Origin: Novosphingobium resinovorum
GTDB lineage: Bacteria > Pseudomonadota > Alphaproteobacteria > Sphingomonadales > Sphingomonadaceae
DNA: 64,000 nucleotides
Direction: 5' to 3'
NCBI RefSeq assembly: GCF_001742225.1
Contig: NZ_CP017077.1
Coordinates: forward strand, 558,001-622,000
In this document: one piece after another, positions 26,486-35,096 of the stretch
How positions within the stretch are numbered: the first letter of the stretch is position 1
How the letters are laid out: the number at the start of each line of letters is the position of its first letter
Made by a program: the position numbers and the translations under genes
Notes under the pieces: model-generated
Database searches by the model: none
The model's input: the letters and a program-made list of their open reading frames with translations, nothing else
What the model was told of the DNA's origin: nothing

Positions 26486-27319
26486 ATGCTGATGGACGCC
26501 GATAAAATCGAGGATATCGAAATCCGCCTCCTGCTGGAGGCCATCTATCGCCGCTACCACTACGATTTTCGTAATTACGCTCAGGCGTCCATCAGGCGGC
26601 GCCTGCGCCAGGCACGCGAGCGCATGGGGTTTGCCACCTTCTCGGCGTTGCAGGACAAGCTGCTCCACGATCCTGCTTTGGCCGCGAAAGTTCTGCGCTT
26701 CCTGACCGTACAGGTCAGCGATTTCTTTCGCGATCCCAGCTATTTCAAGGCGCTGCGCGAGAAGGTCGTGCCACATTTGCGCACGTATCCCTCGCTCAAG
26801 GTATGGATCGCGGGCTGCAGCGCAGGCGAGGAACTGCACTCGCTTACCATCCTGTTCCGCGAGGAGGGGCTGGAGACGCGCACATTGTTCTACGCAACCG
26901 ATATTAATTCCGAAGCGCTGGAAGCCGCCGAGCGCGGCATCTATCCCCTCGAGCGGATCAAGGCTTTCACCGAAAACCACCGGCTTTCAGGAGGGCGATC
27001 GTCGCTCTCCGACTATTACACGACCGGATACGGGGGGGCAGTGTTCGATAAGTCCCTGCGCGAGCGGGTGGTGTTTTCGGACCACAGTTTGGTTACCGAC
27101 GCGGTCTTCTCCGAAATGCACCTGATTTCCTGCCGCAACGTGATGATCTACTTCGACCGGGCGCTACAGGATCGCGCTGTCGGCTTGTTCCGCGACTCGC
27201 TGACCCGCAACGGGTTCCTCGGGCTGGGCTCGAAGGAATCCTTGCGATTTTCAGCCCACTCTGCCGATTTTGCGGATTTCGTGCGCGAAGAGAAAATCTA
27301 CCAGCGGCGAAAAGCGTGA
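26486..27319 (+). CDS. CheR-type protein methyltransferase
   Basis: 277 residues from ATG 26486 (a second ATG two codons on is possible). The N-terminal helical domain contains YHYDFRNYAQASIRRRLRQ. The SAM-binding domain has LKVWIAGCSAGEELHSLTIL, LFYATDINSEALEAA, and the late motif MHLISCRNVMIYFDRALQDR. CheR enzymes methylate glutamates of chemoreceptors, but no receptor, CheA or CheW is present, so a non-chemotactic substrate (perhaps the CHASE3 kinase next door) is more likely. The family's CAGCSTGEE motif reads GCSAGEE here. The stop overlaps the CheB start (GTGA). Confidence 0.92.
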   Translation: MLMDADKIEDIEIRLLLEAIYRRYHYDFRNYAQASIRRRLRQARERMGFATFSALQDKLLHDPALAAKVLRFLTVQVSDFFRDPSYFKALREKVVPHLRTYPSLKVWIAGCSAGEELHSLTILFREEGLETRTLFYATDINSEALEAAERGIYPLERIKAFTENHRLSGGRSSLSDYYTTGYGGAVFDKSLRERVVFSDHSLVTDAVFSEMHLISCRNVMIYFDRALQDRAVGLFRDSLTRNGFLGLGSKESLRFSAHSADFADFVREEKIYQRRKA

Positions 27320-27912
27320 GAACAGCCTCTGCCTCTGCGGCCATCGTGATCGGCGCCTCGGCTGGCGCAATTCAGGCACTGCTTCGCATCCTGCCTGCGC
27401 TGCCCGGTGACTTCGCCCTGCCGATTATCGTGGTTGTCCACGTGCCTCCAGGACGCCGCAGCGAACTGGCCGCGCTCTTCGCTGTCAAGTGCCAGGTTGC
27501 GGTTCGCGAGGCTGAGGACAAAGAGCCGATTACGGCGGGTACGATTTACTTCGCTCCGCCGGACTACCACCTGCTTGTCGAACGGACCGAAGGTTCAAGC
27601 CATACGCTGTCGCTGTCCACCGACGCACCGGTCTTCTTTTCTCGGCCATCGATTGATGTCCTGTTCGAAAGCGCAGCCGAAGCATATGGCTCCCTCTTGA
27701 TGGCACTGATCCTGACCGGCGCTAACGAAGACGGTGCGCGGGGCCTTAAGGCGGTGGCGGAAGCGGGCGGACAAGTCTATGTTCAGGACCCTCAGAGCGC
27801 TTATGCCCGGGCGATGCCCGATGCTGCGCTGGCCGCCTGCGGCAGAGCCCAGGTGCTCTCGCTGTCGCAGATCGCTGATTGCCTCCTCGAAGCCGGAAGA
27901 AAAGCGGCATGA
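27316..27912 (+). CDS. CheB-type methylesterase without receiver domain
   Basis: 198 residues, starting at a GTG that overlaps the CheR stop by four bases. Only the esterase domain is present: IVIGASAGAIQALLRIL with the catalytic Ser, VVVHVPPGRRSELAALF with His, and LMALILTGANEDGARGLKAV with Asp. Canonical CheB carries an N-terminal receiver that controls activity. Here control would have to come from partners, perhaps the receivers of the adjacent kinases. Its stop overlaps the next ATG (ATGA). With CheR it forms a methylation/demethylation pair inside a two-kinase operon. Confidence 0.92.
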   Translation: MRTASASAAIVIGASAGAIQALLRILPALPGDFALPIIVVVHVPPGRRSELAALFAVKCQVAVREAEDKEPITAGTIYFAPPDYHLLVERTEGSSHTLSLSTDAPVFFSRPSIDVLFESAAEAYGSLLMALILTGANEDGARGLKAVAEAGGQVYVQDPQSAYARAMPDAALAACGRAQVLSLSQIADCLLEAGRKAA

Positions 27913-29054
27913 ACATGAGTGATCACGTTCCTGTCCTCCTTGTCGATGACCTTCCTGCCAACCTGACCGCGCTCGAAGCCTTGCTCACAGACGAAAATAT
28001 AACAGTTTTCGAGGCTCGATCAGGTCCAGAAGCACTGGAGTTGCTACTCGCGCATGACTTCGCGCTGGCGCTTCTCGATGTGCAGATGCCCGAGATGAAC
28101 GGCTTCGAGCTCGCGGAACTGATGCGTGGCATGGAACGGACACGCCATGTTCCTATCATCTTCGTGACGGCGGGCACAGCTGATACGCAACGACGTTTCC
28201 AGGGTTACGAGGCAGGTGCGGTCGACTTCATCTCCAAACCGATCGAACCGCATGGTCTGCGTAGCAAGGTGCGCGTTCTGTGCGATCTTCATCGGCAACG
28301 GCAACAGATAGCGGCCCAGCGCGATGAGCTGGCGGCGTCTGCGGCCGCGCTTCGCGAGGCCGATCGCGCGAAGGATCGGTTTCTTGCCGTACTTGCCCAC
28401 GAACTGCGCAACCCGGTCGCAGCGCTCATGGGCGCGGTGGACCTTCTTGGCCGCCCGCGTTCCGCGGATCAGGCGGGTATCATCCATGCCAGAATGGAAC
28501 GTACGGTGTCCCACCTCGCGCGTCTGGTGGAAGATCTGCTCGACGTTTCCCGCATTACAGAAGGGAAGGTGACACTGAAAATTCAACGGATTGCACTGTC
28601 TGATGTCCTGAACTTCGCAGTTGAAAGCAGCCGGCATCACATGGATGCGGGAAACCATCATCTGACCGTTGCGCTGCCCGAGGCGCCGGTTTGGTTCGAT
28701 GGCGACTATTCCCGGATTGCCCAGATCGTCGCGAATCTGCTCGGAAACGCGGCTAAGTACACCCCGCCTGGTGGCGCCATCAAGCTGTCGGCCCGCACCA
28801 TCGGCGGCGAGATAGTCATTGAGGTGGCGGACAATGGCATGGGCATACCGGCAGATATGCAGGCGCGCATTTTCGAGGCTTTCGCGCAAGTGGAGGATCA
28901 TCGCGCCTATGCGCAAGGAGGACTGGGCATCGGTCTTGCTCTCGTGCACCGACTGGTGACCTTGCATGGCGGCAGCGTCTCGGTCGAAAGCGATGGCCGG
29001 GGAAGAGGAAGCGTCTTTACGGTTCGGTTGGTTCAAGTCGAAGGCGGTGATTAA
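27909..29054 (+). CDS. receiver-histidine kinase hybrid protein
   Basis: 381 residues from ATG 27909, which overlaps the CheB stop. A receiver comes first (VLLVDDLPANLTALEALL, LLDVQMPEMNG with acceptor Asp, VDFISKPIEP). A short coiled linker leads to HisKA (FLAVLAHELRNPVAALMG) and HATPase (NLLGNAAKYTPPGG, ADNGMGIP, GGLGIGLALVHRLV). There is no membrane segment, so it is cytosolic. Its receiver may take phosphate from the CHASE3 kinase and pass the signal on. It is the last gene of the operon. No DNA-binding output is encoded in the cluster. Confidence 0.93.
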   Translation: MNMSDHVPVLLVDDLPANLTALEALLTDENITVFEARSGPEALELLLAHDFALALLDVQMPEMNGFELAELMRGMERTRHVPIIFVTAGTADTQRRFQGYEAGAVDFISKPIEPHGLRSKVRVLCDLHRQRQQIAAQRDELAASAAALREADRAKDRFLAVLAHELRNPVAALMGAVDLLGRPRSADQAGIIHARMERTVSHLARLVEDLLDVSRITEGKVTLKIQRIALSDVLNFAVESSRHHMDAGNHHLTVALPEAPVWFDGDYSRIAQIVANLLGNAAKYTPPGGAIKLSARTIGGEIVIEVADNGMGIPADMQARIFEAFAQVEDHRAYAQGGLGIGLALVHRLVTLHGGSVSVESDGRGRGSVFTVRLVQVEGGD

Positions 29055-29291
29055 CCCCGACGGAGTGGTGCGTGTTTTCAGGACAGGATTTGAAGCTACT
29101 CCGGACCTGATGGACTCAATTCGAAATGAAGGCGACGAGAGAGCTCTAAAGTGCGGATTAGCTTCGTTAAGGATCGAGTTGTTCGGGAGGCATGCCCGTG
29201 CCTCACTCTGCGACCGATACCCTCACGAAGTCGCCCTTGGCAGCAGCATCCCCGCGCCGTGCGGGCACCGAACCCGCGGCATCGATAGCTA
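29055..29291. other. intergenic stretch
   Basis: Between the signalling operon and a decayed kinase. I see no gene and no clear terminator. Confidence 0.4.
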
Positions 29292-29800
29292 GGTTATGCA
29301 CCCTTCGCCGGTCATGGCATCGCGGGCACTATCCGCCATGTTGACGAGGGCTGTTTCGAACTGGCTGACATCGACTTCCACGACACACGAACCGCCGATC
29401 AGATCGAAGACGAGGTCCACCCCATTACAGTGCGCAGCATGTCCGCGACTCTGCCCACTTTCACGGCCGCATCGAAGACTTCGGTCGTCAGCGCCTGCCG
29501 CCAGGCAAAGGCCAGAAGCTGGCTGGTGAGCTTCGCAGCGCGATCTGCCGTTTCCGCTAAGTTATCGGCTGGGCAGAGCAGTTGCATTGTGCCGAATTGC
29601 TAACCCATGATGGTAACGGCGGCACCGACGATCTTGCCATAAAACTCCAAGCGATCCTGCTCGTTGATGAGCGCGACGCTGATCTGGTGAAGCAGGTCTA
29701 TTTCGGAGAGCCCATCATGCGCGCCCTGCGTGATTGGGCCGATCGGCGACACGAGGCCGCCGTGATGCGCGTTGGTCATTAGTCTGGTCCCCGGCGCGCG
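29292..29800 (-). pseudogene. GAF histidine kinase remnant with internal deletion
   Basis: Three kinase pieces lie in order on the minus strand. At 29600-29800 is a GAF start (LLHQISVALINEQDRLEFYG, KIVGAAVTIMG). At 29399-29587 is a dimerisation segment (AAKLTSQLLAFAWRQALTTE). At 29292-29370 is an ATP-domain N-box (VDVSQFETALVNMADSARDA) followed by a stop. A real kinase would have about 150 residues between the first two and the remaining ATP-binding boxes after the third. Frames change between pieces, so this is a shrunken corpse. Confidence 0.6.
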
Positions 29801-29937
29801 CGGAACCAATTGGCCCATCGCAGCCCGGTAACTCCCAATAAGTGGAGAAGTTGCGGCATTCCGATGAACGGCGAATGCTCCCGACATGGCCATTACGCCG
29901 CGCCTGGAACGATGCTGCATGGAGCGCGACTATCGGT

Positions 29938-29963
29938 GGAACATCGCCGCGACACGGCGCGTT
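29938..29963 (+). promoter_or_regulatory. EcfG-type general stress promoter
   Basis: GGAAC, a 17-base spacer, then CGTT: an exact match to the alphaproteobacterial general-stress sigma (EcfG) pattern. It lies 73 bases before the ATG at 30036 and should drive the three-gene operon 30036-33874. Confidence 0.7.
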
Positions 29964-30035
29964 GGAAAAGGCCGATCAACTGAGCAGACGACTGCCGACT
30001 CAAGTTTCCTCCCGAGCCCGGAGCACAAGCAAGAC

Positions 30036-31151
30036 ATGTCCATCACCCCGGTCCCTGACCGCTCCGCGCATACCGTGAACACCATCGTCGATCTGGAGCA
30101 AGGCGCCGCCGCGGGCGCTGTCGCAGGCTTCGCGGCAGCAGCGGTGATGAACGGTTTCCAGTCGCTGGTCACCCCGCTGTTCCGCCCGCAAAGCGGCGAC
30201 GGTCCGGCTGCCACCGAGCAGGCCGCCGAGCGCGTCGCCCTGGTGCTATCCGGCCGGGGACTGGCAGAGGGCGACAGGCGCGCGGCAGGCACGGCAGTGC
30301 ATTACCTGGTGGGCACGGCGACCGGCGCACTGTACGGCGCCTGGGCAGAAAGGCGCCCCGGCGTGACGCGCTGGCAAGGGCTGGGTTTCGGGCTCGTCTG
30401 CGCAACCCTGATAGACCAGATCGCCGTACCCCTCGCCGGGCTCGCAAGGCCGCCATGGCGCTACACGCTGCGCACGCACCTTTATGGCTATGCGTCGCAT
30501 CTGGTTTTCGGGCTGGTCACCGAACAGGTGCGCAAGCTGCTGCGCGATCGGATCGCCAGACGTCGTCCTGCCGCCACCGCCGGGCAGGCCATCGGCCGAC
30601 AGGCGCCGGACGACCGGGCCATGGCCATCGACGATGTCTGCGTGCCGCTGCTGCTGGGACTAGCCGGCGGCCAGCGGACTTTCACGCCGCCCGCCGCGAT
30701 CACCATCGCCGCCGCCAGCAGCGGTCTTGGGCTTGAGGGCACGCCGCTGGCACTGCTCAACTCGCGGTGGACCGGCCTCCTGTTCGGCGCCGCCGCGGCC
30801 GGCGAATACGTCATGGACAAGCAGCCGGGCATTCCCGCCCGGATCGCCCCTGCCGGACTTGCGGGCCGGGCTGTCGGAGGCGCGCTGTCCGGTGCCGCCG
30901 CCGCGCGGCCGGGCAAGGCCTGGCTGGCCGCAGGCGTGGGTGCGGCCGGTGCGATCGCCGGTGCCTACGTCAGTTACCGCGTGCGCATGACGCTTGCCCG
31001 CGCGCTTGGCCGCGACCGCCCGGTGGCCTTCGCCGAAGACGCGCTGGCGATGGTCGGCACCGCGCTGGTGGCCACATATGCCTCGGCCCGGCAGAAGCAG
31101 CGGGAGCAGGCGGATACGCTCGTGCGGCACGGCGGAACGGCGGCGGCATGA
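30036..31151 (+). CDS. DUF1440-like / DUF4126-like membrane protein
   Basis: 371 residues from ATG 30036; the upstream extension covers the EcfG promoter and is rejected. The N-terminal half (DLEQGAAAGAVAGFAAAAVM, YLVGTATGALYGAWAERRPG, LATLID-type ATLIDQIAVPLAGLARPP) resembles DUF1440 proteins. The C-terminal half (DVCVPLLLGLAGGQRTFTPP, SRWTGLLFGAAAAGEYVMDK, IAGAYVSYRVR) resembles DUF4126. At least six hydrophobic segments make it an inner-membrane protein. The fusion of two small-family modules is unusual. Its stop overlaps the GH15 start (ATGA). Function unknown; the stress promoter suggests desiccation, osmotic or starvation response. Confidence 0.75.
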   Translation: MSITPVPDRSAHTVNTIVDLEQGAAAGAVAGFAAAAVMNGFQSLVTPLFRPQSGDGPAATEQAAERVALVLSGRGLAEGDRRAAGTAVHYLVGTATGALYGAWAERRPGVTRWQGLGFGLVCATLIDQIAVPLAGLARPPWRYTLRTHLYGYASHLVFGLVTEQVRKLLRDRIARRRPAATAGQAIGRQAPDDRAMAIDDVCVPLLLGLAGGQRTFTPPAAITIAAASSGLGLEGTPLALLNSRWTGLLFGAAAAGEYVMDKQPGIPARIAPAGLAGRAVGGALSGAAAARPGKAWLAAGVGAAGAIAGAYVSYRVRMTLARALGRDRPVAFAEDALAMVGTALVATYASARQKQREQADTLVRHGGTAAA

Positions 31152-32944
31152 TGGGCAGACGCCGCATCGGCGAGCGATCCGAAGGCCAACTTGCCCTTGA
31201 AGACTACGGCGCCATCGGCGAAGGCCGATCGATTGCGCTGTCCGGCGCCGACGGGTCGATCGACTGGTGGTGCGCACCCAACATGGACTCGCCGCCGCTG
31301 TTCGACCGCCTGCTCGATCCGGTGAATGGCGGATGCTTCGCGATCACGCCCGACGCGCCATTCACCGTACAGCGCTGCTACCGCAGCGACAGCAACGTGC
31401 TGGAGACCACGTTCACCACCGAGACCGGCCGCGCCCGTCTGGTGGAATCGATGAACAGCGGCAGCGCGGGCCGCCTGCCCTGGGCCGAGATGGCCCGCCG
31501 GCTCGAAGGGCTCGAAGGGCGGATGCGTTTTTGCGTGACCATGCGACCGGGGCGTCGCGGTGACACCGTGAACCCTTATCACTCGACCATCGGCGATCAC
31601 ACGGTGTTTCATGTCGAACGGGTGCTGGGACTGTTCCTGCACAGCGGCGGCGTGGAGTGCCACTGGGCCGACGAGGGCGTCACCGGCGCGGTCGAAGTGA
31701 AGGCGGGCGGGCGCGAGGTACTGGCGCTCATCGCCGGGCAGGACGAGCCACTGGTGGTCCCCTCCATCGCGGAGATCGACGCGCGTATCGAGACCTCGGA
31801 TCAGGAGTGGCGGACCTGGGCGAGGACCATCACGTGTCAGGGCGAACCGCGCGCGGCGTTCGTGCGCTCGGCGCTGGCGCTCAAGCTCCTTCTCTATTCG
31901 CCCTCAGGCGCCATCGCAGCCGCGCCGACGACCTCCTTGCCGGAACGGATCGGCGGCTCCAAGAACTACGACTATCGTTATGCCTGGGTGCGTGACGCCG
32001 GCTACACGATCAAGGCCTTCCTGGCCGCCGGGGCGCAGGCGGAGGCCAAGGCCGCCTTCTCCTGGCTGCTGGACCGCCTGGCCAACGTCGGCTTCAGGGT
32101 CTGCTACACGCTGGGCGGCGATCCCGTACCTGCGGTCCGGGATTGGGCGATGCCGGGCTATCGCGGCTCCCGGCCGGTCGTGACCGGTAACCAGGCGAAC
32201 GACCAGTCCCAGCACGGCGTCTACGGCGACATCTTCGAGACCGCGTCCTGCTTTGTGGGCAGCGGCAATATCCTCGACAGCGCGAGCGCCGAACTGCTGT
32301 CCCATCTCGCCGACGAATGCGCCGACCGCTGGCGCATGCCCGATGCCGGGATATGGGAACTGCCCGAGTACGAGCACTACACGATGTCCAAGATCAGCTG
32401 CTGGCAGGCGCTGGCCCGCGCGGTGGAGCTTGCCGATGCGGGGCAATTGCCCACCACCTGCCGTGAACGCTGGTGCCGCGAACGCGACCGTATCGCCGCC
32501 TGGATCGAGGAGAATTGCTGGTCGCAGGAAAAGCAGGCGTTCGTGATGCATCCCGGCACCGATCGGCTGGATGCCTCGATCGCCCTTGCGGTGCGGTTCG
32601 GTTTCGACGGCCGCGAACGCCTTGCGGCCACGCTCGATGCGATCGACCGCGAGCTTGGCACCGGGCCATTCCATTACCGCTACAGCGGCATGGAAAAGGA
32701 GGAAGGCTGCTTCCTGGCCTGCTCGTTCTGGATGGCGGAAGCGCGGGCGTCGCTGGGCGACTGGGCAGGTGCCCGCGCCCGGCTGACCGCGCTTGTCGAT
32801 GGGCTGGACCGGGGGGTGGGCATCTACCCCGAAATGGTCGACCCGAAGACCGGGGAATTCCTCGGCAACCTGCCGCAGGGCCTTACCCATCTGGCCCATA
32901 TCATGGCGCAATCGGTGCTGGCGGAGGAACCACGGCCGGGCTGA
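31148..32944 (+). CDS. GH15 glucoamylase-like glycoside hydrolase
   Basis: 598 residues from ATG 31148, overlapping the preceding stop. The N-terminal beta-sandwich domain starts LEDYGAIGEGRSIALSGADG and SIDWWCAPNMDSPPLFDRLL. The (alpha/alpha)6 barrel has KNYDYRYAWVRDAGYTIKAF, RMPDAGIWELPEYEHY with the likely acid Glu, and YRYSGMEKEEGCFLACSFWM with the likely base Glu. Bacterial GH15 proteins of this layout hydrolyse alpha-glucans or trehalose. There is no signal peptide, so it acts in the cytosol. In a stress operon, turnover of trehalose or glycogen is a reasonable inference, not shown by sequence. Confidence 0.9.
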   Translation: MMGRRRIGERSEGQLALEDYGAIGEGRSIALSGADGSIDWWCAPNMDSPPLFDRLLDPVNGGCFAITPDAPFTVQRCYRSDSNVLETTFTTETGRARLVESMNSGSAGRLPWAEMARRLEGLEGRMRFCVTMRPGRRGDTVNPYHSTIGDHTVFHVERVLGLFLHSGGVECHWADEGVTGAVEVKAGGREVLALIAGQDEPLVVPSIAEIDARIETSDQEWRTWARTITCQGEPRAAFVRSALALKLLLYSPSGAIAAAPTTSLPERIGGSKNYDYRYAWVRDAGYTIKAFLAAGAQAEAKAAFSWLLDRLANVGFRVCYTLGGDPVPAVRDWAMPGYRGSRPVVTGNQANDQSQHGVYGDIFETASCFVGSGNILDSASAELLSHLADECADRWRMPDAGIWELPEYEHYTMSKISCWQALARAVELADAGQLPTTCRERWCRERDRIAAWIEENCWSQEKQAFVMHPGTDRLDASIALAVRFGFDGRERLAATLDAIDRELGTGPFHYRYSGMEKEEGCFLACSFWMAEARASLGDWAGARARLTALVDGLDRGVGIYPEMVDPKTGEFLGNLPQGLTHLAHIMAQSVLAEEPRPG

Positions 32945-32980
32945 GACGCTGCTTTTCCTGAACCCCATCAGGAGCATCTC

Positions 32981-33874
32981 ATGACCGATCGCCTGTCGAT
33001 GCAGGACCCCCGCGAGCAGTATCCCAAGCCGCCCTTCCCATCCCAGCCCCAGCCCGTCCCCGGCCTTGCCCGCAAGATGGAGCCGGTCCCCGATCACGGA
33101 GAGAGCAGCTACAAGGGCTCTGGCAAGCTGGCCGGCCGCAAGGCGCTCATCACCGGCGCCGATAGCGGCATCGGCCGTGCCGCCGCGATCGCTTATGCGC
33201 GCGAAGGCGCCGACGTCGCGATTTCCTATCTGCCGAGCGAGGCAGCGGATGCGGCGGAAGTCGTCAAGCTGATCGAAGCCGAAGGGCGCACCGCCGTCGA
33301 TCTGCCTGGCGACGTCACCGACGAAGCATGGTGCCGCACGCTGGTCGATCAGGCGATAGCAGGGCTCGGCGGCCTCGACATTCTGGTGATCAACGCCGGC
33401 CACCAGCAGAGCCGCGAGGATATTTCAAAGGTCACGTCGAAAGACTTCGACGAGACGATGAAGACCAATCTCTACGCCCTGCACTGGATCGCACAGGCGG
33501 CGGTCCCGCACCTCAGCGCGGGCGCCTCTTTCATCACCACGGCATCGGTGCAGGCTTACGAGCCGTCGGCCATCCTGCTCGATTATGCGACGACCAAGGC
33601 TGGCATCGTCGCCTATACCAAGGCGCTGGCGAAACAGCTGATCGAGAAGGGCATCCGTGCGAACGTCGTTGCGCCGGGGCCGTTCTGGACGGCGCTGCAA
33701 TCCTCGGGCGGCCAGCCTGACGAAGCGGTGCAGAAGTTCGGAACTCAGAGTGCGTTCGGGCGCCCGGGCCAGCCGATCGAGATTGCGCCGGTCTACGTGC
33801 TGCTCGCCAGCCAGGAGGGCAGCTACATTTCAGGCGAAGTCTACGGCGTGACGGGAGGCGCAGGCATCGCCTGA
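32981..33874 (+). CDS. general-stress-type short-chain dehydrogenase (YghA/YdaD-like)
   Basis: 297 residues with AGGAG upstream. A 45-residue Pro-rich leader (YPKPPFPSQPQPVPGLARKM) precedes the Rossmann fold, as in the longer stress SDRs of the YghA/YdaD type. Motifs: cofactor loop LITGADSGIGRAAAIAYARE, VINAGHQQ (NAG), catalytic Ser in FITTASVQAY and the YxxxK in LDYATTKAGIVAYTK. The C-terminus GSYISGEVYGVTGGAGIA is typical. The substrate is unknown; NADP(H) use is likely from family habit. It is the last gene of the EcfG-promoted operon, with a terminator 22 bases on. Confidence 0.92.
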   Translation: MTDRLSMQDPREQYPKPPFPSQPQPVPGLARKMEPVPDHGESSYKGSGKLAGRKALITGADSGIGRAAAIAYAREGADVAISYLPSEAADAAEVVKLIEAEGRTAVDLPGDVTDEAWCRTLVDQAIAGLGGLDILVINAGHQQSREDISKVTSKDFDETMKTNLYALHWIAQAAVPHLSAGASFITTASVQAYEPSAILLDYATTKAGIVAYTKALAKQLIEKGIRANVVAPGPFWTALQSSGGQPDEAVQKFGTQSAFGRPGQPIEIAPVYVLLASQEGSYISGEVYGVTGGAGIA

Positions 33875-33895
33875 TTGCCCTGACGCGCAGTAACG

Positions 33896-33930
33896 AAAAA
33901 GGCCCCTGCGAACACCGCAGGGGCCTTTTT
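33896..33930. terminator. bidirectional rho-independent terminator
   Basis: AAAAAGGCCCCTGCG, a 5-base loop, then CGCAGGGGCCTTTTT: a perfect 15-base stem with A/T tracts on both sides. It separates the rightward SDR operon from the leftward oxidoreductase genes. Confidence 0.93.
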
Positions 33931-33949
33931 CTTGTTTTGAAGGTTCGCC

Positions 33950-35083
33950 TCAGCTGAAGGCGGGTTTCGCAGCCTTCACCGGCTCCGGAATATCGACCAG
34001 TTTCAGGCGCTGTTCCTGCTCATCGGGATCAATGCGGCGATGGCGCTCCTGCGGCTCGATCTTGACCGCCCCGCCAAGCTTCAGGGCAGCGGCGATCGCC
34101 TCGATCACCAGCAGGTCGGCAAGTCCCTCCTCGCCATCGGGCTCTACGCTGCGGCCCTTCAGGATGCAGTCGGAAAAGTATTTCAGTTCGCCGCCGAACT
34201 GATCGGTGGCCTTGTAAACCTCGTGCTCGCGGTTCCCCGAACTCTTTCGGAACTGCTCAAGGCCTTGCCCGTATCCGAAAGCCGAATCCATGTGGATCGA
34301 GCCCTTGGTGCCGGCAATCGTCAGATTGTCGATCTGGTCGGTGAAGTAGCTCACGGTGAACTGCGCCAGCCGGTTGCCGGGCATCCTGAGGGTAACCGCG
34401 ATCGTGTCGTCAAGTTCGCCAAGTCCCGCTTCCTCGTGGCGTACCGCGATGGCCGACACGACTTCCAGCGGCTCGGCGCCGAACAGGAAGCGGATCGCGT
34501 TGATCGGATAGGGCGCCATGTCGAAGAGCGGCCCTGCCTCGATACCGGAACGGCTGCGGTGGTTGGCGGGATCGACCATCTGCCCGAAGCACGACGTGAA
34601 CGCAACGAGTTCGCCCAGTTCGCCCGCCCTGATCCGGCGGACCGCATCGAGATTGGCGGGCTCGAAATGTAGCCGGTAGGCGGTCATCAGCAGGGCATTG
34701 CCGCGTTCGGCCGCCGCGATCATCGCGCGGCATTTGTCGGCGCTGACCTCCAGCGGCTTTTCGCTCAGGACATGGATGCCCGCCTCGAGCGCCGGGATAG
34801 CGAATTCGGCATGGCGCCAGTTGGGCGTGCCGAGATAGACGGCGTCTATCTCGCCGGATGCCAGAAGCTGCGGAAATTCCTCGTATGAGTGGCGATGCTG
34901 CACGCCGTAACGTTCGCCCAGCGCGCCCAGCTTCTCGCGGTCCGAGGAGACGAGCGCGGTAATCTCGGAATTGCCGGTGTGCCTGACGCCAGGCATCAGC
35001 GCTTCCTGCGAGATGTCGCCAAGGCCGACGATGGCGTAGCGGATTTTCCTGCCGCCAAATCCGAGTGCGGATACAATGCTCAT
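33950..35083 (-). CDS. Gfo/Idh/MocA-family oxidoreductase
   Basis: 377 residues. The N-terminal Rossmann domain has IRYAIVGLGDISQEALMPGV, then IDAVYLGTPNWRHAEFAIPA and the signature VLSEKPLEVSADKC. The C-terminal alpha/beta domain starts near LHFEPANLDAVRRI and includes the acceptor-site region GPLFDMAPYPINAIRFLFG. The family oxidises or reduces sugars and sugar derivatives with NAD(P), often with the nucleotide held tightly (glucose-fructose oxidoreductase). No signal peptide is seen. It follows an SDR gene 13 bases upstream, forming a two-gene unit, possibly for polyol or sugar-acid conversion. Confidence 0.9.
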   Translation of the reverse strand: MSIVSALGFGGRKIRYAIVGLGDISQEALMPGVRHTGNSEITALVSSDREKLGALGERYGVQHRHSYEEFPQLLASGEIDAVYLGTPNWRHAEFAIPALEAGIHVLSEKPLEVSADKCRAMIAAAERGNALLMTAYRLHFEPANLDAVRRIRAGELGELVAFTSCFGQMVDPANHRSRSGIEAGPLFDMAPYPINAIRFLFGAEPLEVVSAIAVRHEEAGLGELDDTIAVTLRMPGNRLAQFTVSYFTDQIDNLTIAGTKGSIHMDSAFGYGQGLEQFRKSSGNREHEVYKATDQFGGELKYFSDCILKGRSVEPDGEEGLADLLVIEAIAAALKLGGAVKIEPQERHRRIDPDEQEQRLKLVDIPEPVKAAKPAFS

Positions 35084-35096
35084 GGTGTCCTCCTCC

